From a virus: 36,603 nt of DNA. A program made the translations under genes and the position numbers. Below are positions 17,701-23,588 of this stretch, piece by piece. The stretch spans positions 1 through 36,603 of the IMG/VR virus record IMGVR_UViG_3300033146_002320. One strand, given 5' to 3'. How positions within the stretch are numbered: position 1 is the first letter of the stretch; the number at the start of each line of letters is the position of its first letter. The notes beneath the pieces were generated by a model. The model made no database searches. It was not told the origin of the DNA and was given only the letters and a program-made list of their open reading frames with translations.

Positions 17701-19100
17701 ATATTGATACTTCTGGTGATTATATTACCTTGTCTGTTAATACAGAAACAATGGTAGCAACATCTTTATCAATTCAAGTTGATTCAAGTGAAAAGAAAGA
17801 TAATACAATTACAGATGCTGAAGCTGGACATGGTGGTGCAGGATATTTTGCTTATGGTACAGCTGCAAAATCTACATTAGAATTAATTGGGTCTAATATT
17901 TATGAAACAATGATTGTTCCATATATGGCAGATGATGGAAGTGATGAATATTTTGGATTAGTTTTAAAAACTATAAAATATACAAATGCTACACCTGCAA
18001 CATATGTTAGTCATGTTGTTACTGCAATTGATTCAGATAATGATGATGATGCATCAAAATATAATGTATCAGAATTTGTATCATATTTTAAAACTGGACA
18101 AATAAATTTAGTTTCAGTTTCATTAGGTGAAACATCTGACGACAATGATGAATCTAGAAGAGTATATATTTGTAACACTGTAACAACTGGTGCAACTAAT
18201 ACTGTAAACTCAACAAGCGTAACTAATCCTAGTACTAACGATTGTAAAGGTGCAGGATATAGTAAGATAGCTGTAGCGAATGGTAATTGGGGAGTTGTTG
18301 CATATTCAATTGATGATGACGATGATGATGACCAACCTAAAGATATAAATTTTATTGTTGTTAAAGGAACATTTAGTACGAGTACAATGTCTTCAACAAG
18401 TTATTCACATGTTAGGCACGACAATGCAATTGTAAAAATCGTAAGTAAACTTGGTTTTATTGGATATACATTAGGTACTGAATGGGATAATGAAGATAGA
18501 TGGGATTTAGATTTTGGTTATATAGATTTATTTAATAATACAGTTTTTAATGAAAATGTTGGGTTTAATAGTACAGGTGATAGACAAGAACATACAATAG
18601 ATGTAATTTCAACACCTAGAGGATATGAATATCAATATGATTTACAAAATTCAAATGGTAGTTATTATTTATATAGATTTAAATCGTTAGATGTAATTGA
18701 TAATACATTAACAAGTATCACACAATGGTCAACAACTAATGATGTTAATTCATCTAATGGATATGGTTATACTTCTGGAACTGATTTATATAGGGTATAT
18801 TGGGATAACATTAAATTATATTTACCATATTATTCAAACTCAAAAATTCAATACACTTTAAATTATAATGTTGGTGCAGTAGATACAGCATTTTTTCAAG
18901 CTGCGGTTTATATAAATTCAACACAAACTGATACAGATACATTTTTTCATAAGTTATTAATTAATGGAACTGAATATCCTGATAATATATGGAATACAAT
19001 ATCTGCAACTGTTGTAGTAGAATATATTATTACACATTCAACAAACATAAGATTAAATAATCAAGACTTAGATTATAGTTATTTTGCGGTAAAATATTAA
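14724..19100 (+). CDS. gpI-like wedge protein with twelve kelch-like repeats (candidate receptor-binding protein)
   Basis: This 1458-residue protein starts as a gpI-like baseplate protein: residues 1-120 contain LPTFMKKTSDSNNRNFIKSF and DSDFRNRILLYWNNILSSGH, a helical domain that docks on gpJ. Residues about 366-893 carry twelve kelch-like units of roughly 45-55 residues with the pattern W...LN..R..LAG.GTQTAGLSFGG...TEEYDGSSW, which should build one or two beta-propellers. The rest has no named domain; it includes an Asp run (SIDDDDDDDQPKD near residue 1196) and a beta-rich C-terminus that may contact the host. Fusion of wedge and propeller suggests adsorption. DNA repeats within the array could recombine. 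Host binding is inference. Confidence 0.8.
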   Translation: MDTTDEMLKNLPTFMKKTSDSNNRNFIKSFAGEYDELKLEIDNLELSVTISTATDTSLDDIAKLFNLNRYDNESDSDFRNRILLYWNNILSSGHEDGIKQIVARQLNYSPYLITIHLITYNYINISIKSINYDTTKLPGVSDKKNTFFSTSNKLYMMQTPTSSSTNIYILNKDTNIWESELTDFLIPKLDTVFSLIICSDNTQYLLGFYVDGSEVKTVEYIQENNQWIASSTFLSNYNDIISNGSAIDNTSAFSIFKYNNDTYLLSRVENNVVRCVKRVGNNWELADEFAIGLPSGITYPNRLSTYQIDNEWYLAVDADNIYKFNTTDLVWELTTDNISGSGVIYTFQKDRFILGFQKEISIASKSWSSAANMNSVRTALAGVGVQPATVSFGGFVTTTSNITEEYDSVVWANANNMVSAASDLAGAGTQSAGLAFGGYYSDAASEYDGNTWTSISSLANKRRGPAGAGSQTAGLCIGGTDGISKFSSIEKYDGSTWSFNSNLNYDRYSCAGCGVQNSALTFGGYDEVYLNSTEEFDGSAWSVSGNLSVVRLALAGCGSQTAALTFGGYNGSYLNVAEEYDGSSWTVVDSLGSGRQALGGTGTHFSGLNFGGKTGSVTFVATTEEYNIDSYDVYGWSVGGNLNTVKYALGGAGTQTAGLSFGGRDNSDYLNTTEEYDGSTWTSGGNLNNARYRLAGAGTQTAGLSFGGYPCVTEEYDGSSWTTENNLNTPRYGLAGCGTQTAGLSFGGRNGGTLYSRTEKYDGSSWSVSGSLNATRYGLAGCGTQTAGLSFGGYGSTYLSTTEEYDGASWTTTNNLNAIKFRLAGAGTQSAGLAFGGFNDAMVSATEKYDGISWAIDEDLNTARSSLAGNGTQTAGLSFGGTDGNILNVTEEYRITSLATKLIFYNSDTSAWEDDATNLDESLVNVDKEITSGVNYLVTKNTEYKQQSSFNDNDLSGEIISDSGIEWGLVLTDYSSLYAVSTTDTNNIIHVTYIDTSGDYITLSVNTETMVATSLSIQVDSSEKKDNTITDAEAGHGGAGYFAYGTAAKSTLELIGSNIYETMIVPYMADDGSDEYFGLVLKTIKYTNATPATYVSHVVTAIDSDNDDDASKYNVSEFVSYFKTGQINLVSVSLGETSDDNDESRRVYICNTVTTGATNTVNSTSVTNPSTNDCKGAGYSKIAVANGNWGVVAYSIDDDDDDDQPKDINFIVVKGTFSTSTMSSTSYSHVRHDNAIVKIVSKLGFIGYTLGTEWDNEDRWDLDFGYIDLFNNTVFNENVGFNSTGDRQEHTIDVISTPRGYEYQYDLQNSNGSYYLYRFKSLDVIDNTLTSITQWSTTNDVNSSNGYGYTSGTDLYRVYWDNIKLYLPYYSNSKIQYTLNYNVGAVDTAFFQAAVYINSTQTDTDTFFHKLLINGTEYPDNIWNTISATVVVEYIITHSTNIRLNNQDLDYSYFAVKY
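15820..17403 (+). repeat. array of twelve kelch-like coding repeats
   Basis: Each unit is about 120-170 bp and encodes an (L/V)xFGG core, an EEYDGSSW-type end and an LAGxGTQTAGL stretch. Neighbouring units share near-identical DNA, for example around ACACAAACTGCAGG, which recurs between 16685 and 17350. Units 7-10 are the most alike, pointing to recent duplication there; unit 8 is shortest and unit 6 carries an insertion. Confidence 0.85.
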
Positions 19101-19118
19101 AAAGAGTTTATACTCTTT
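19101..19118 (+). promoter_or_regulatory. short hairpin between the gpI-like and phosphoesterase genes
   Basis: AAAGAGT (19101-19107) pairs perfectly with ACTCTTT (19112-19118) around a TTAT loop. It follows the gpI-like stop and precedes AAGGGG, the ribosome-binding site of the next gene. There is no U-tract of useful length, so it is more likely an RNA-processing or translation-modulating hairpin than a terminator. Confidence 0.35.
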
Positions 19119-19133
19119 AAGGGGTACACTAAA

Positions 19134-19985
19134 TTGGATGTAAGTGATTTAAATAAAGATGAATTAAAAAGTTTAACTGAATTGACAAAAGCAGGATATA
19201 CATCAAAAGATATTAAACAATTTATTGATGGATTAAATAAACAATCTAGTAGTATAAAAACTTCTTATAAAATAGGTAAAGACCATGTTAAGTTTGGTGT
19301 GTTTGGTGATAATCATATTGGACAAATTGAATATGATAAACCATTAATGAAATTCTTTGCAGAAACAGTTAAAAAAGAGAAAGTAGATTTTGTATTAAAT
19401 ACAGGAGATATTTTTGATGGGTGGTATCAAAATAGGCCAAGTAGTATATTTGAACAAAATGCAATTGGTTTTGACCAACAAATGAAAATGGTAGTTAAAG
19501 AATTAAGCCAATTGGAAGTACCATTATATTTTATAACAGGCAATCATTCTTATAATACATTTGTTAGAGGTGCTGGTATTGAAGCAGGTCCAGTTCTTGA
19601 AGATAAATTACGAAACAAAGGATTAGATGCTAAATATCTTGGCAATGCTGAAGGAGATTTAAAATTAAAAACAGGTTCTACTATTAAATTACTACACCCA
19701 GACGGCGGTACAGCGTATGCATTGAGTTATAGGCCACAAAAGATAATTGAAAGTTTAACAGGTGGAGAAAAACCTAATATGTTATTTATAGGACATTTTC
19801 ATAAATTAGAACAATTATTTTATAGGAATGTACATGCATTTCAGACTGGTACTTTTTGCGGACAAACAAAATTTATGAGAGGAAAAAACATTCCTGCGCA
19901 TAAAGGGTTTTGGATAATAGAAGCATATAGTAATAAAGGTAATATTGATAAATTAATACCTCAACTTTATCCAGCATATAAATAG
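19134..19985 (+). CDS. calcineurin-like metallophosphoesterase
   Basis: The 283-residue product has all metal-ligand motifs of the calcineurin-like phosphoesterase fold: GDNH (58-61), GDIFDG (91-96), GNHS (136-139), HPDGG (188-192) and GHFHK (220-224). The first 50 residues form an extra helical region (LKSLTELTKAGYTSKDIKQFIDG) that may bind a partner or DNA. The start is TTG at 19134, with AAGGGG at about nine bases; the nearby ATG at 19138 is out of frame and stops at once. Its substrate is unknown; DNA, RNA or nucleotide phosphoester hydrolysis is possible. Location at the end of the late operon differs from T4 gp47, which lies with replication genes. Confidence 0.85.
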   Translation: MDVSDLNKDELKSLTELTKAGYTSKDIKQFIDGLNKQSSSIKTSYKIGKDHVKFGVFGDNHIGQIEYDKPLMKFFAETVKKEKVDFVLNTGDIFDGWYQNRPSSIFEQNAIGFDQQMKMVVKELSQLEVPLYFITGNHSYNTFVRGAGIEAGPVLEDKLRNKGLDAKYLGNAEGDLKLKTGSTIKLLHPDGGTAYALSYRPQKIIESLTGGEKPNMLFIGHFHKLEQLFYRNVHAFQTGTFCGQTKFMRGKNIPAHKGFWIIEAYSNKGNIDKLIPQLYPAYK

Positions 19986-19997
19986 GAGAAATATAAA

Positions 19998-20111
19998 ATG
20001 AAAACAAGATGTGAAGTATATTCAAGAGTAGTTGGTTATTTAAGACCAGTAGACCAATGGAATGAAGGAAAATCAGAAGAATATAAACAAAGAAAAGAAT
20101 TTAAACTTTAA
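19998..20111 (+). CDS. 37-residue stand-alone NrdD C-terminal glycyl-radical segment
   Basis: ATG 19998 is preceded by AGGAG at 19984-19988 and the frame stops at 20111. The peptide contains RCEVYSRVVGYLRPVDQWNE followed by GKSEEYKQRKEF, the conserved end of class III (anaerobic) ribonucleotide reductase NrdD. In NrdD the Gly of SRVVGY (here G13) is the site of the catalytic glycyl radical; only one of the upstream zinc-binding Cys (C5) remains. The rest of NrdD is absent from the window. It could be a spare radical domain, as YfiD/GrcA is for pyruvate formate-lyase, the detached 3' piece of a split nrdD, or a remnant. It is the last gene before the late terminator. Motif assignment is confident, function is not. 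Confidence 0.8.
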   Translation: MKTRCEVYSRVVGYLRPVDQWNEGKSEEYKQRKEFKL

Positions 20112-20123
20112 TTAATTACTTTT

Positions 20124-20190
20124 ATAGGAGTTGTAGTTGTTCTATCCCTCAAGTGTCTTCTTTCTACTACAACTCCTATCTTTTTCTTTT
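20124..20190 (+). terminator. factor-independent terminator of the late operon
   Basis: A perfect 14-bp stem (20124-20137 with 20166-20179, ATAGGAGTTGTAGT and its complement) encloses a 28-nt loop and is followed by CTTTTTCTTTT. It lies 12 bases after the last plus-strand gene. On the other strand the hairpin lacks a U-tract, so it acts on plus-strand transcription only. Confidence 0.9.
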
Positions 20191-20201
20191 AAAAATAAAA
20201 A

Positions 20202-20300
20202 ATGGCTTCATTGGAAACGTCATTGACGTTGTGGGAATCCTCAGCCACCCAAACATTTGTAAGGGTATAACAAAACTTATAAACTAAAGAGGTTAGCAAA
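20202..20300. other. possible structured RNA element, copy 1
   Basis: The gap between the convergent operons holds AACGTC/GACGTT (20216-20221 with 20225-20230) and GTGG/CCAC (20231-20234 with 20245-20248) stems, and ACTTATAA/TTATAAGT can pair around 20275-20317. On the plus strand it shares with 24185-24320, in the same order, GTCATTG, eight variable bases, a short G-C hairpin, TCAGCCAC and later GGTTAG. The transcribed strand is unknown. No known RNA family is recognised. Confidence 0.4.
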
Positions 20301-20308
20301 CCCACCAA

Positions 20309-20395
20309 TTATAAGTATTTTATTACTAAAATATTACTAATATCTACTAAATTAGTATTAAATCCAATCTCAACTTTATTTATTTCTATATTCAT
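20309..20395 (-). CDS. 28-residue hypothetical mini-protein
   Basis: A very short minus-strand frame with GAGG about eight bases before its ATG. Its ATG shares one base with the preceding stop (TAATG), which suggests coupling. The peptide is MNIEINKVEIGFNTNLVDIS followed by NILVIKYL, with no recognisable motif. It is the last possible gene of the minus-strand operon. Support rests on the ribosome-binding motif and overlap alone. Confidence 0.35.
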   Translation of the reverse strand: MNIEINKVEIGFNTNLVDISNILVIKYL

Positions 20396-20517
20396 TATTC
20401 TAACCTCGTTAAGTAAATATTATTACCTAATATAAATCCTTCACTATCTTTTGTATAAAAATATTTACCAAACATTATGAAAGGATATTCATACCATTTA
20501 CTCATTCTAATTTTCAT
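20395..20517 (-). CDS. 40-residue hypothetical mini-protein
   Basis: The frame starts one base after the stop of the preceding mini-gene (TAA-A-ATG) and shares a base with the next start. It encodes an aromatic-rich peptide (KWYEYPFIMFGKYFYTKD) that looks like a small beta-hairpin protein. No family is recognised. Tight packing of three such frames argues that they are translated in series. Confidence 0.4.
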   Translation of the reverse strand: MKIRMSKWYEYPFIMFGKYFYTKDSEGFILGNNIYLTRLE

Positions 20518-20518
20518 T

Positions 20519-20644
20519 TTATAACACCAAATAAACATAACCATTTTCAATTATATATTTAGTTATATTAATTAAAACTGGTTTTATCATTGGAATTATA
20601 ATATCTAATCTATTAATACAACCGCCGCATACTTCAACTATCAT
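20519..20644 (-). CDS. 41-residue hypothetical mini-protein with CGGC motif
   Basis: The ATG at 20644 overlaps the end of the upstream gene by 11 bases. The peptide begins MIVEVCGGCINRLDIIIPMI and has a C-x2-C (CGGC) pair, which could bind zinc or form a disulphide, followed by a hydrophobic segment. No family is recognised. It is joined to the next frame by a TAA-A-ATG junction. Confidence 0.45.
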   Translation of the reverse strand: MIVEVCGGCINRLDIIIPMIKPVLINITKYIIENGYVYLVL

Positions 20645-20879
20645 CTTTCTTACCTATTTTAAAATTATGAAATAATTGCCTTTTAAAACTTTTCAATATG
20701 TTGCTTGTAGTTTTATCACAAGCCTTATCAACTATATCTTCATCTAATAAATTTAGTATTCGTCTATTGGTGAAATCTTCTCCTCTTGAAAAAGCTTCTC
20801 TTAGAGAATTTGTTTTATTATCCCAATCTTTACAATCTTCTAACATTCTTTGAACTGCTATATTTCTATCTTCACTCAT
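20634..20879 (-). CDS. hypothetical helical protein, 81 residues
   Basis: The product is charged and predicted helical (NIAVQRMLEDCKDWDNKTNS, then a C-terminal KSFKRQLFHNFKIGKKDDS). Its ATG overlaps the upstream stop as ATGA, so it is coupled to the preceding gene. There is no signal peptide or membrane segment. I do not recognise a family. It belongs to the run of small unknown genes at the end of the minus-strand operon. Confidence 0.6.
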   Translation of the reverse strand: MSEDRNIAVQRMLEDCKDWDNKTNSLREAFSRGEDFTNRRILNLLDEDIVDKACDKTTSNILKSFKRQLFHNFKIGKKDDS

Positions 20880-21436
20880 TTTTCTAATTTCACCATATTT
20901 TTCTCAAATAAGTCATTAAAATCAATTTTAGGTTTTTCAAATGCAATATATTTACTTTGTGCTAATCTTAATGATTCAGGAGATTTTAACTTAATAATAA
21001 AACTTATACTACTTGAATTTTTATCACCATTCCAAGCATTTAAAATTTTATATTTTTTATTTATAATTTTTGTTATCTTATTCCACATCTGTTTAGATAA
21101 AGTAATTTGATTATGCTCAACCCAATTATTCTTTAATTCTATGCTTATTTGAGTTATTTTTTCTTTATCTAATAACGTAATAACATAATAATCTGTATTA
21201 CTCCAAACGCCAAAATGGTTACACACAGCAGACTTAGGATATTTCTTATTTTTCAAGACTCTTAACATTTTATTAATTAAAGGTAAAATATTTTTTATAT
21301 CTGAATTAATCTTTTTCCGATTTATTTTTACAATTTTTTGAACCACTAAATTCTTTTTCTTCTCAACTTGAAATAGTCTATTATTTAAAACATCTATTTG
21401 TAAATTTAAATTGTTTAATTCTTTTTCCTTTTTCAT
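20876..21436 (-). CDS. hypothetical protein with N-terminal coiled coil
   Basis: The 186-residue protein starts with a Lys/Asn-rich coiled coil (residues 1-60, LNLQIDVLNNRLFQVEKKKN) and continues with a mixed alpha/beta region containing FGVWSNTDYYVITLLDKEKI and a final ISFIIKLKSPESLRL segment. I prefer the ATG at 21436 over 21445 because AGGTG then lies about ten bases away, as at other genes on this strand. It overlaps the preceding zinc-finger gene by 56 bases. Function is unknown. Confidence 0.6.
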   Translation of the reverse strand: MKKEKELNNLNLQIDVLNNRLFQVEKKKNLVVQKIVKINRKKINSDIKNILPLINKMLRVLKNKKYPKSAVCNHFGVWSNTDYYVITLLDKEKITQISIELKNNWVEHNQITLSKQMWNKITKIINKKYKILNAWNGDKNSSSISFIIKLKSPESLRLAQSKYIAFEKPKIDFNDLFEKNMVKLEK

Positions 21437-21659
21437 TTTTCCCATTCACCTTTTTCCATAATTTCTTATCAGATTCCGTTAATTTAAACAATTCATATTT
21501 TCCTCTTTTTGTTACTTTCTGATATGTTTGTTGATGTGTTGTACAACAAAATCTTTGGTTTCTATTCTTAGTAGTGAGTTTAAACCAATCATTACAATAT
21601 TTACACCGTCTAAAATATATTGGTTTAAAATATTCTATTAATTTTGTTTGTTTTATCAT
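21381..21659 (-). CDS. small zinc-finger protein (CxxC...CC-x3-H)
   Basis: The 92-residue product contains RRCKYCNDWFKLTTKNRNQR followed by FCCTTHQQTYQK: C-x2-C, then CC and His about 17 residues later, like the short zinc fingers of CGNR-type or HNH-adjacent proteins. A longer frame exists to 21743, but its first 28 codons would be read through two hairpins, so ATG 21659, just after the U-tract, is the likely start. It has no good Shine-Dalgarno motif. It is probably nucleic-acid binding; this is inference from the finger. Confidence 0.6.
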   Translation of the reverse strand: MIKQTKLIEYFKPIYFRRCKYCNDWFKLTTKNRNQRFCCTTHQQTYQKVTKRGKYELFKLTESDKKLWKKVNGKNEKGKRIKQFKFTNRCFK

Positions 21660-21663
21660 TTGT

Positions 21664-21698
21664 AAAAAATAAGGAGGGAGATGAATATAACTCCCTCC
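21664..21698 (-). terminator. terminator/attenuator hairpin inside the minus-strand operon
   Basis: Read on the minus strand, GGAGGGAG (21698-21691) pairs perfectly with CTCCCTCC (21680-21673) around a 10-nt loop and is followed by TTATTTTTT. This is a good factor-independent terminator after the gene ending at 21750. Genes downstream would then need read-through or another promoter. Confidence 0.8.
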
Positions 21699-21712
21699 TG
21701 TTGAGGCAAATC

Positions 21713-21734
21713 GTTCGTAATGGAAATAACGAAC
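21713..21734 (-). promoter_or_regulatory. second hairpin upstream of the terminator
   Basis: GTTCGT and ACGAAC form a six-bp stem with a 10-nt loop just before the terminator hairpin. The tandem arrangement may stabilise the 3' end or form part of an attenuator. It lies between the stop at 21750 and the GGAGGGAG stem. Confidence 0.5.
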
Positions 21735-21749
21735 AATCATCATGATTTA

Positions 21750-22079
21750 TTATTTCTTTGTATCTAAATATCCTTTCATAACAGCTGCACTTTCTTTACT
21801 TATAATTTTAAGTACTTCTGAAGTTGTAGCTTTTTGATATTCTGATAAATTGTTACCTAAAAATTCTTTAATTTTAGCAGTATCTAATCTATTTGTAACT
21901 TGTTCTCTATATGTAACTTTATTGCCATTTTCATCTATATAATCAACAACACCTTCTTCATCTAAATAAAACTTAACTTCTGTTCTAATTGCTTTTTGTT
22001 TTGCAGTTAGTTTATCAATTTGTTGTTTAATAATTAAAAATTCCTGAATTTTCTGGTTCAGTTTTACATTCTTTTTCAT
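21750..22079 (-). CDS. hypothetical coiled-coil protein, 109 residues
   Basis: The start at 22079 follows GGAGAGG with a suitable spacer; the longer frame to 22151 is not needed. Residues 5-40 are a helix rich in Lys and Gln (QKIQEFLIIKQQIDKLTAKQ), then come YLDEEGVVDYIDENGNKV, a beta hairpin, and a helical end (TAKIKEFLGNNLSEYQKATT). The layout resembles small phage proteins of unknown role in recombination regions. No motif gives a function. It overlaps the preceding gene by 53 bases in another frame. Confidence 0.65.
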   Translation of the reverse strand: MKKNVKLNQKIQEFLIIKQQIDKLTAKQKAIRTEVKFYLDEEGVVDYIDENGNKVTYREQVTNRLDTAKIKEFLGNNLSEYQKATTSEVLKIISKESAAVMKGYLDTKK

Positions 22080-22269
22080 TTTTAAGTTCCTCTCCTTTTC
22101 GCAATGTGGTAAAATCATCAGACGATAAATTATAAATTCGCATTGCATCATCTTTATGTAAATGCCTAATAAGTTCTTTTAGATTTTCTGATGATTTTTT
22201 AATTTCAATTAATGCATCTTTCCTACCATCTAAAAAATCAACATATGTTAATTTATTTATTTTATTCAT
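22027..22269 (-). CDS. hypothetical helical protein, 80 residues
   Basis: The protein is charged and helical (DALIEIKKSSENLKELIRHL). Its last part overlaps the next gene by 53 bases, which is a lot and lowers confidence for the C-terminal end. The ATG overlaps the stop of a 25-codon frame behind the ligase by eight bases. There is no clear Shine-Dalgarno motif. No family is recognised. Confidence 0.5.
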   Translation of the reverse strand: MNKINKLTYVDFLDGRKDALIEIKKSSENLKELIRHLHKDDAMRIYNLSSDDFTTLRKGEELKNEKECKTEPENSGIFNY

Positions 22270-22339
22270 CGTCGTTAATATAACAAATGTTCATTTTTGT
22301 TAATTTTGATATTATATAAACTTGTGTTTCGTTTTCCAT
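22262..22339 (-). CDS. 25-residue mini-frame coupled to the ligase gene
   Basis: This short frame (MENETQVYIISKLTKMNICY and five more residues) starts one base after the ligase stop (TAA-A-ATG) and ends eight bases inside the next gene. The same junction occurs at real genes in the window. It may be a true mini-gene or only a bridge that carries ribosomes to the next start. Support is positional only. Confidence 0.35.
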   Translation of the reverse strand: MENETQVYIISKLTKMNICYINDDE

Positions 22340-22340
22340 T

Positions 22341-23273
22341 TTATTTCTCAACTTGTTCTTTAATCCCAATTAATCTTGGATGTCTAAGTTTGGTTTTTGT
22401 ACCATAATCCATTGATTTGACAACTGCGTACATCCCTATATATTCTTCTTTATTTTTCCAAATATCTCTACGGTATTTTTCATCTCCTGTAATGGTAACT
22501 TTAGTTTCAGTTTTACCATCAGACATTAAACAAACAAATGTTGCAGCTATTCCAGTACCTTTCTTTGCATCAACAGTATTCCTCTTATAAGATTGCCCAA
22601 GTTCATTTGTTTGGGATTCATTTAAATTCTCCATCCTTTCAGTAACACCAATTATTTTTAAATCATCTTCTCTGTCAGGTTTTAATTTGAATCCAATTTC
22701 TTGTTTAATTGTCACTCTACCTTCTTTATATTTTGAAGAGCCATTCATTAGAACTGCACCTTCAAAACCAACATCTAAATAATTTTTATAATGTTCCATT
22801 ATGTCACCGTATGACGCAACCAATTTCTGTACCACAATGTCAAATTTATATGCTTCAAATGGTAATAAATTATTGTAAATCCATTTTAAATATTCCATTC
22901 TGTTTTCAAATGTAGAATTTTTATAAACAACTGACCATAAACCAAACAAATATATTTTCGTATCATCTGGAACATCTTTATCTAAACTATTGCAAATACC
23001 CGCCATTTCTCTGCAAGGTGTGGCGTCTGAATAAATTTCACCTTCCAAAACAACACCATCTGGAATATGCTTATACATATCTTCAAAATATTTTTTAATT
23101 TTGGTATTTCTAAGAATTTTTAATGACCTATTTTTTATCCCTTCATTTGTAACTTCTGCTCTAATACCATCACGTTTTTTAGAAATATACCAATTGCTTT
23201 TAGTATAATCAATTTTTCGCAAATCAATTTCATCATTTGATAATAACATTGGTTTCTTCATTTTTATTTCCAT
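22341..23273 (-). CDS. ATP-dependent DNA ligase
   Basis: The 310-residue product has the nucleotidyltransferase motifs of ATP-dependent ligases: motif I KRDGIR with the adenylated Lys at 33, motif Ia near NRSLK (49-52), motif III LEGEIY (76-81), motif IV FEGAVLM and motif V GFKLKP, then a C-terminal OB fold (KVTITGDEKYRRDIW...YAVVKSMDYG). It seals nicks in phage DNA during replication and recombination. At 310 residues it is a minimal ligase without an N-terminal DNA-binding domain. GAGG lies about nine bases before ATG 23273. An RNA-ligase function is less likely but not excluded. Confidence 0.88.
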   Translation of the reverse strand: MEIKMKKPMLLSNDEIDLRKIDYTKSNWYISKKRDGIRAEVTNEGIKNRSLKILRNTKIKKYFEDMYKHIPDGVVLEGEIYSDATPCREMAGICNSLDKDVPDDTKIYLFGLWSVVYKNSTFENRMEYLKWIYNNLLPFEAYKFDIVVQKLVASYGDIMEHYKNYLDVGFEGAVLMNGSSKYKEGRVTIKQEIGFKLKPDREDDLKIIGVTERMENLNESQTNELGQSYKRNTVDAKKGTGIAATFVCLMSDGKTETKVTITGDEKYRRDIWKNKEEYIGMYAVVKSMDYGTKTKLRHPRLIGIKEQVEK

Positions 23274-23303
23274 TTTTGTTTACCTCATTTAAAAAATAAA
23301 AAA

Positions 23304-23588
23304 TTAATTAGTAGATATTTCTACCAATTTTTCAACAGAATTATTTAATACTTTTTGTGCACCATTTTGAATGTAATTTTCAACGTGGTTTGTTAATTTG
23401 TAATGTGTCGCATAATTAGTTAATGCATTGTATAAATCCCATCTGGATAATTCTCTACCTATTGGTGGAACATATTGAACGATTTTTTTCCCACTTTCGG
23501 TAATTAATTCAATAACTTCAAAACCTAAAATTTCTGCAATGGCTTTTCTATGTTTTTTAGTTTGAATTAATTTTTTTACAATTTCCAT
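23304..23588 (-). CDS. DUF932-like protein, C-terminal part (split gene)
   Basis: The 94-residue frame contains GRELSRWDLYNALTNYATHY and a final helix, which matches the C-terminal region of DUF932 (phage/plasmid-like protein) family members. Alone it would be an unusual fragment. It begins at an ATG created within the second copy of an 11-bp tandem duplication and overlaps the N-terminal frame by 13 bases. Removing one copy would join it in frame to the upstream part. It may still be made by reinitiation. Confidence 0.7.
   Translation of the reverse strand: MEIVKKLIQTKKHRKAIAEILGFEVIELITESGKKIVQYVPPIGRELSRWDLYNALTNYATHYKLTNHVENYIQNGAQKVLNNSVEKLVEISTN

Noticed and set aside
21660-21743. N-terminal extension of the zinc-finger gene to 21743
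   Set aside because: The extra codons would run through two hairpins including a terminator, and the added peptide resembles translated stem sequence.
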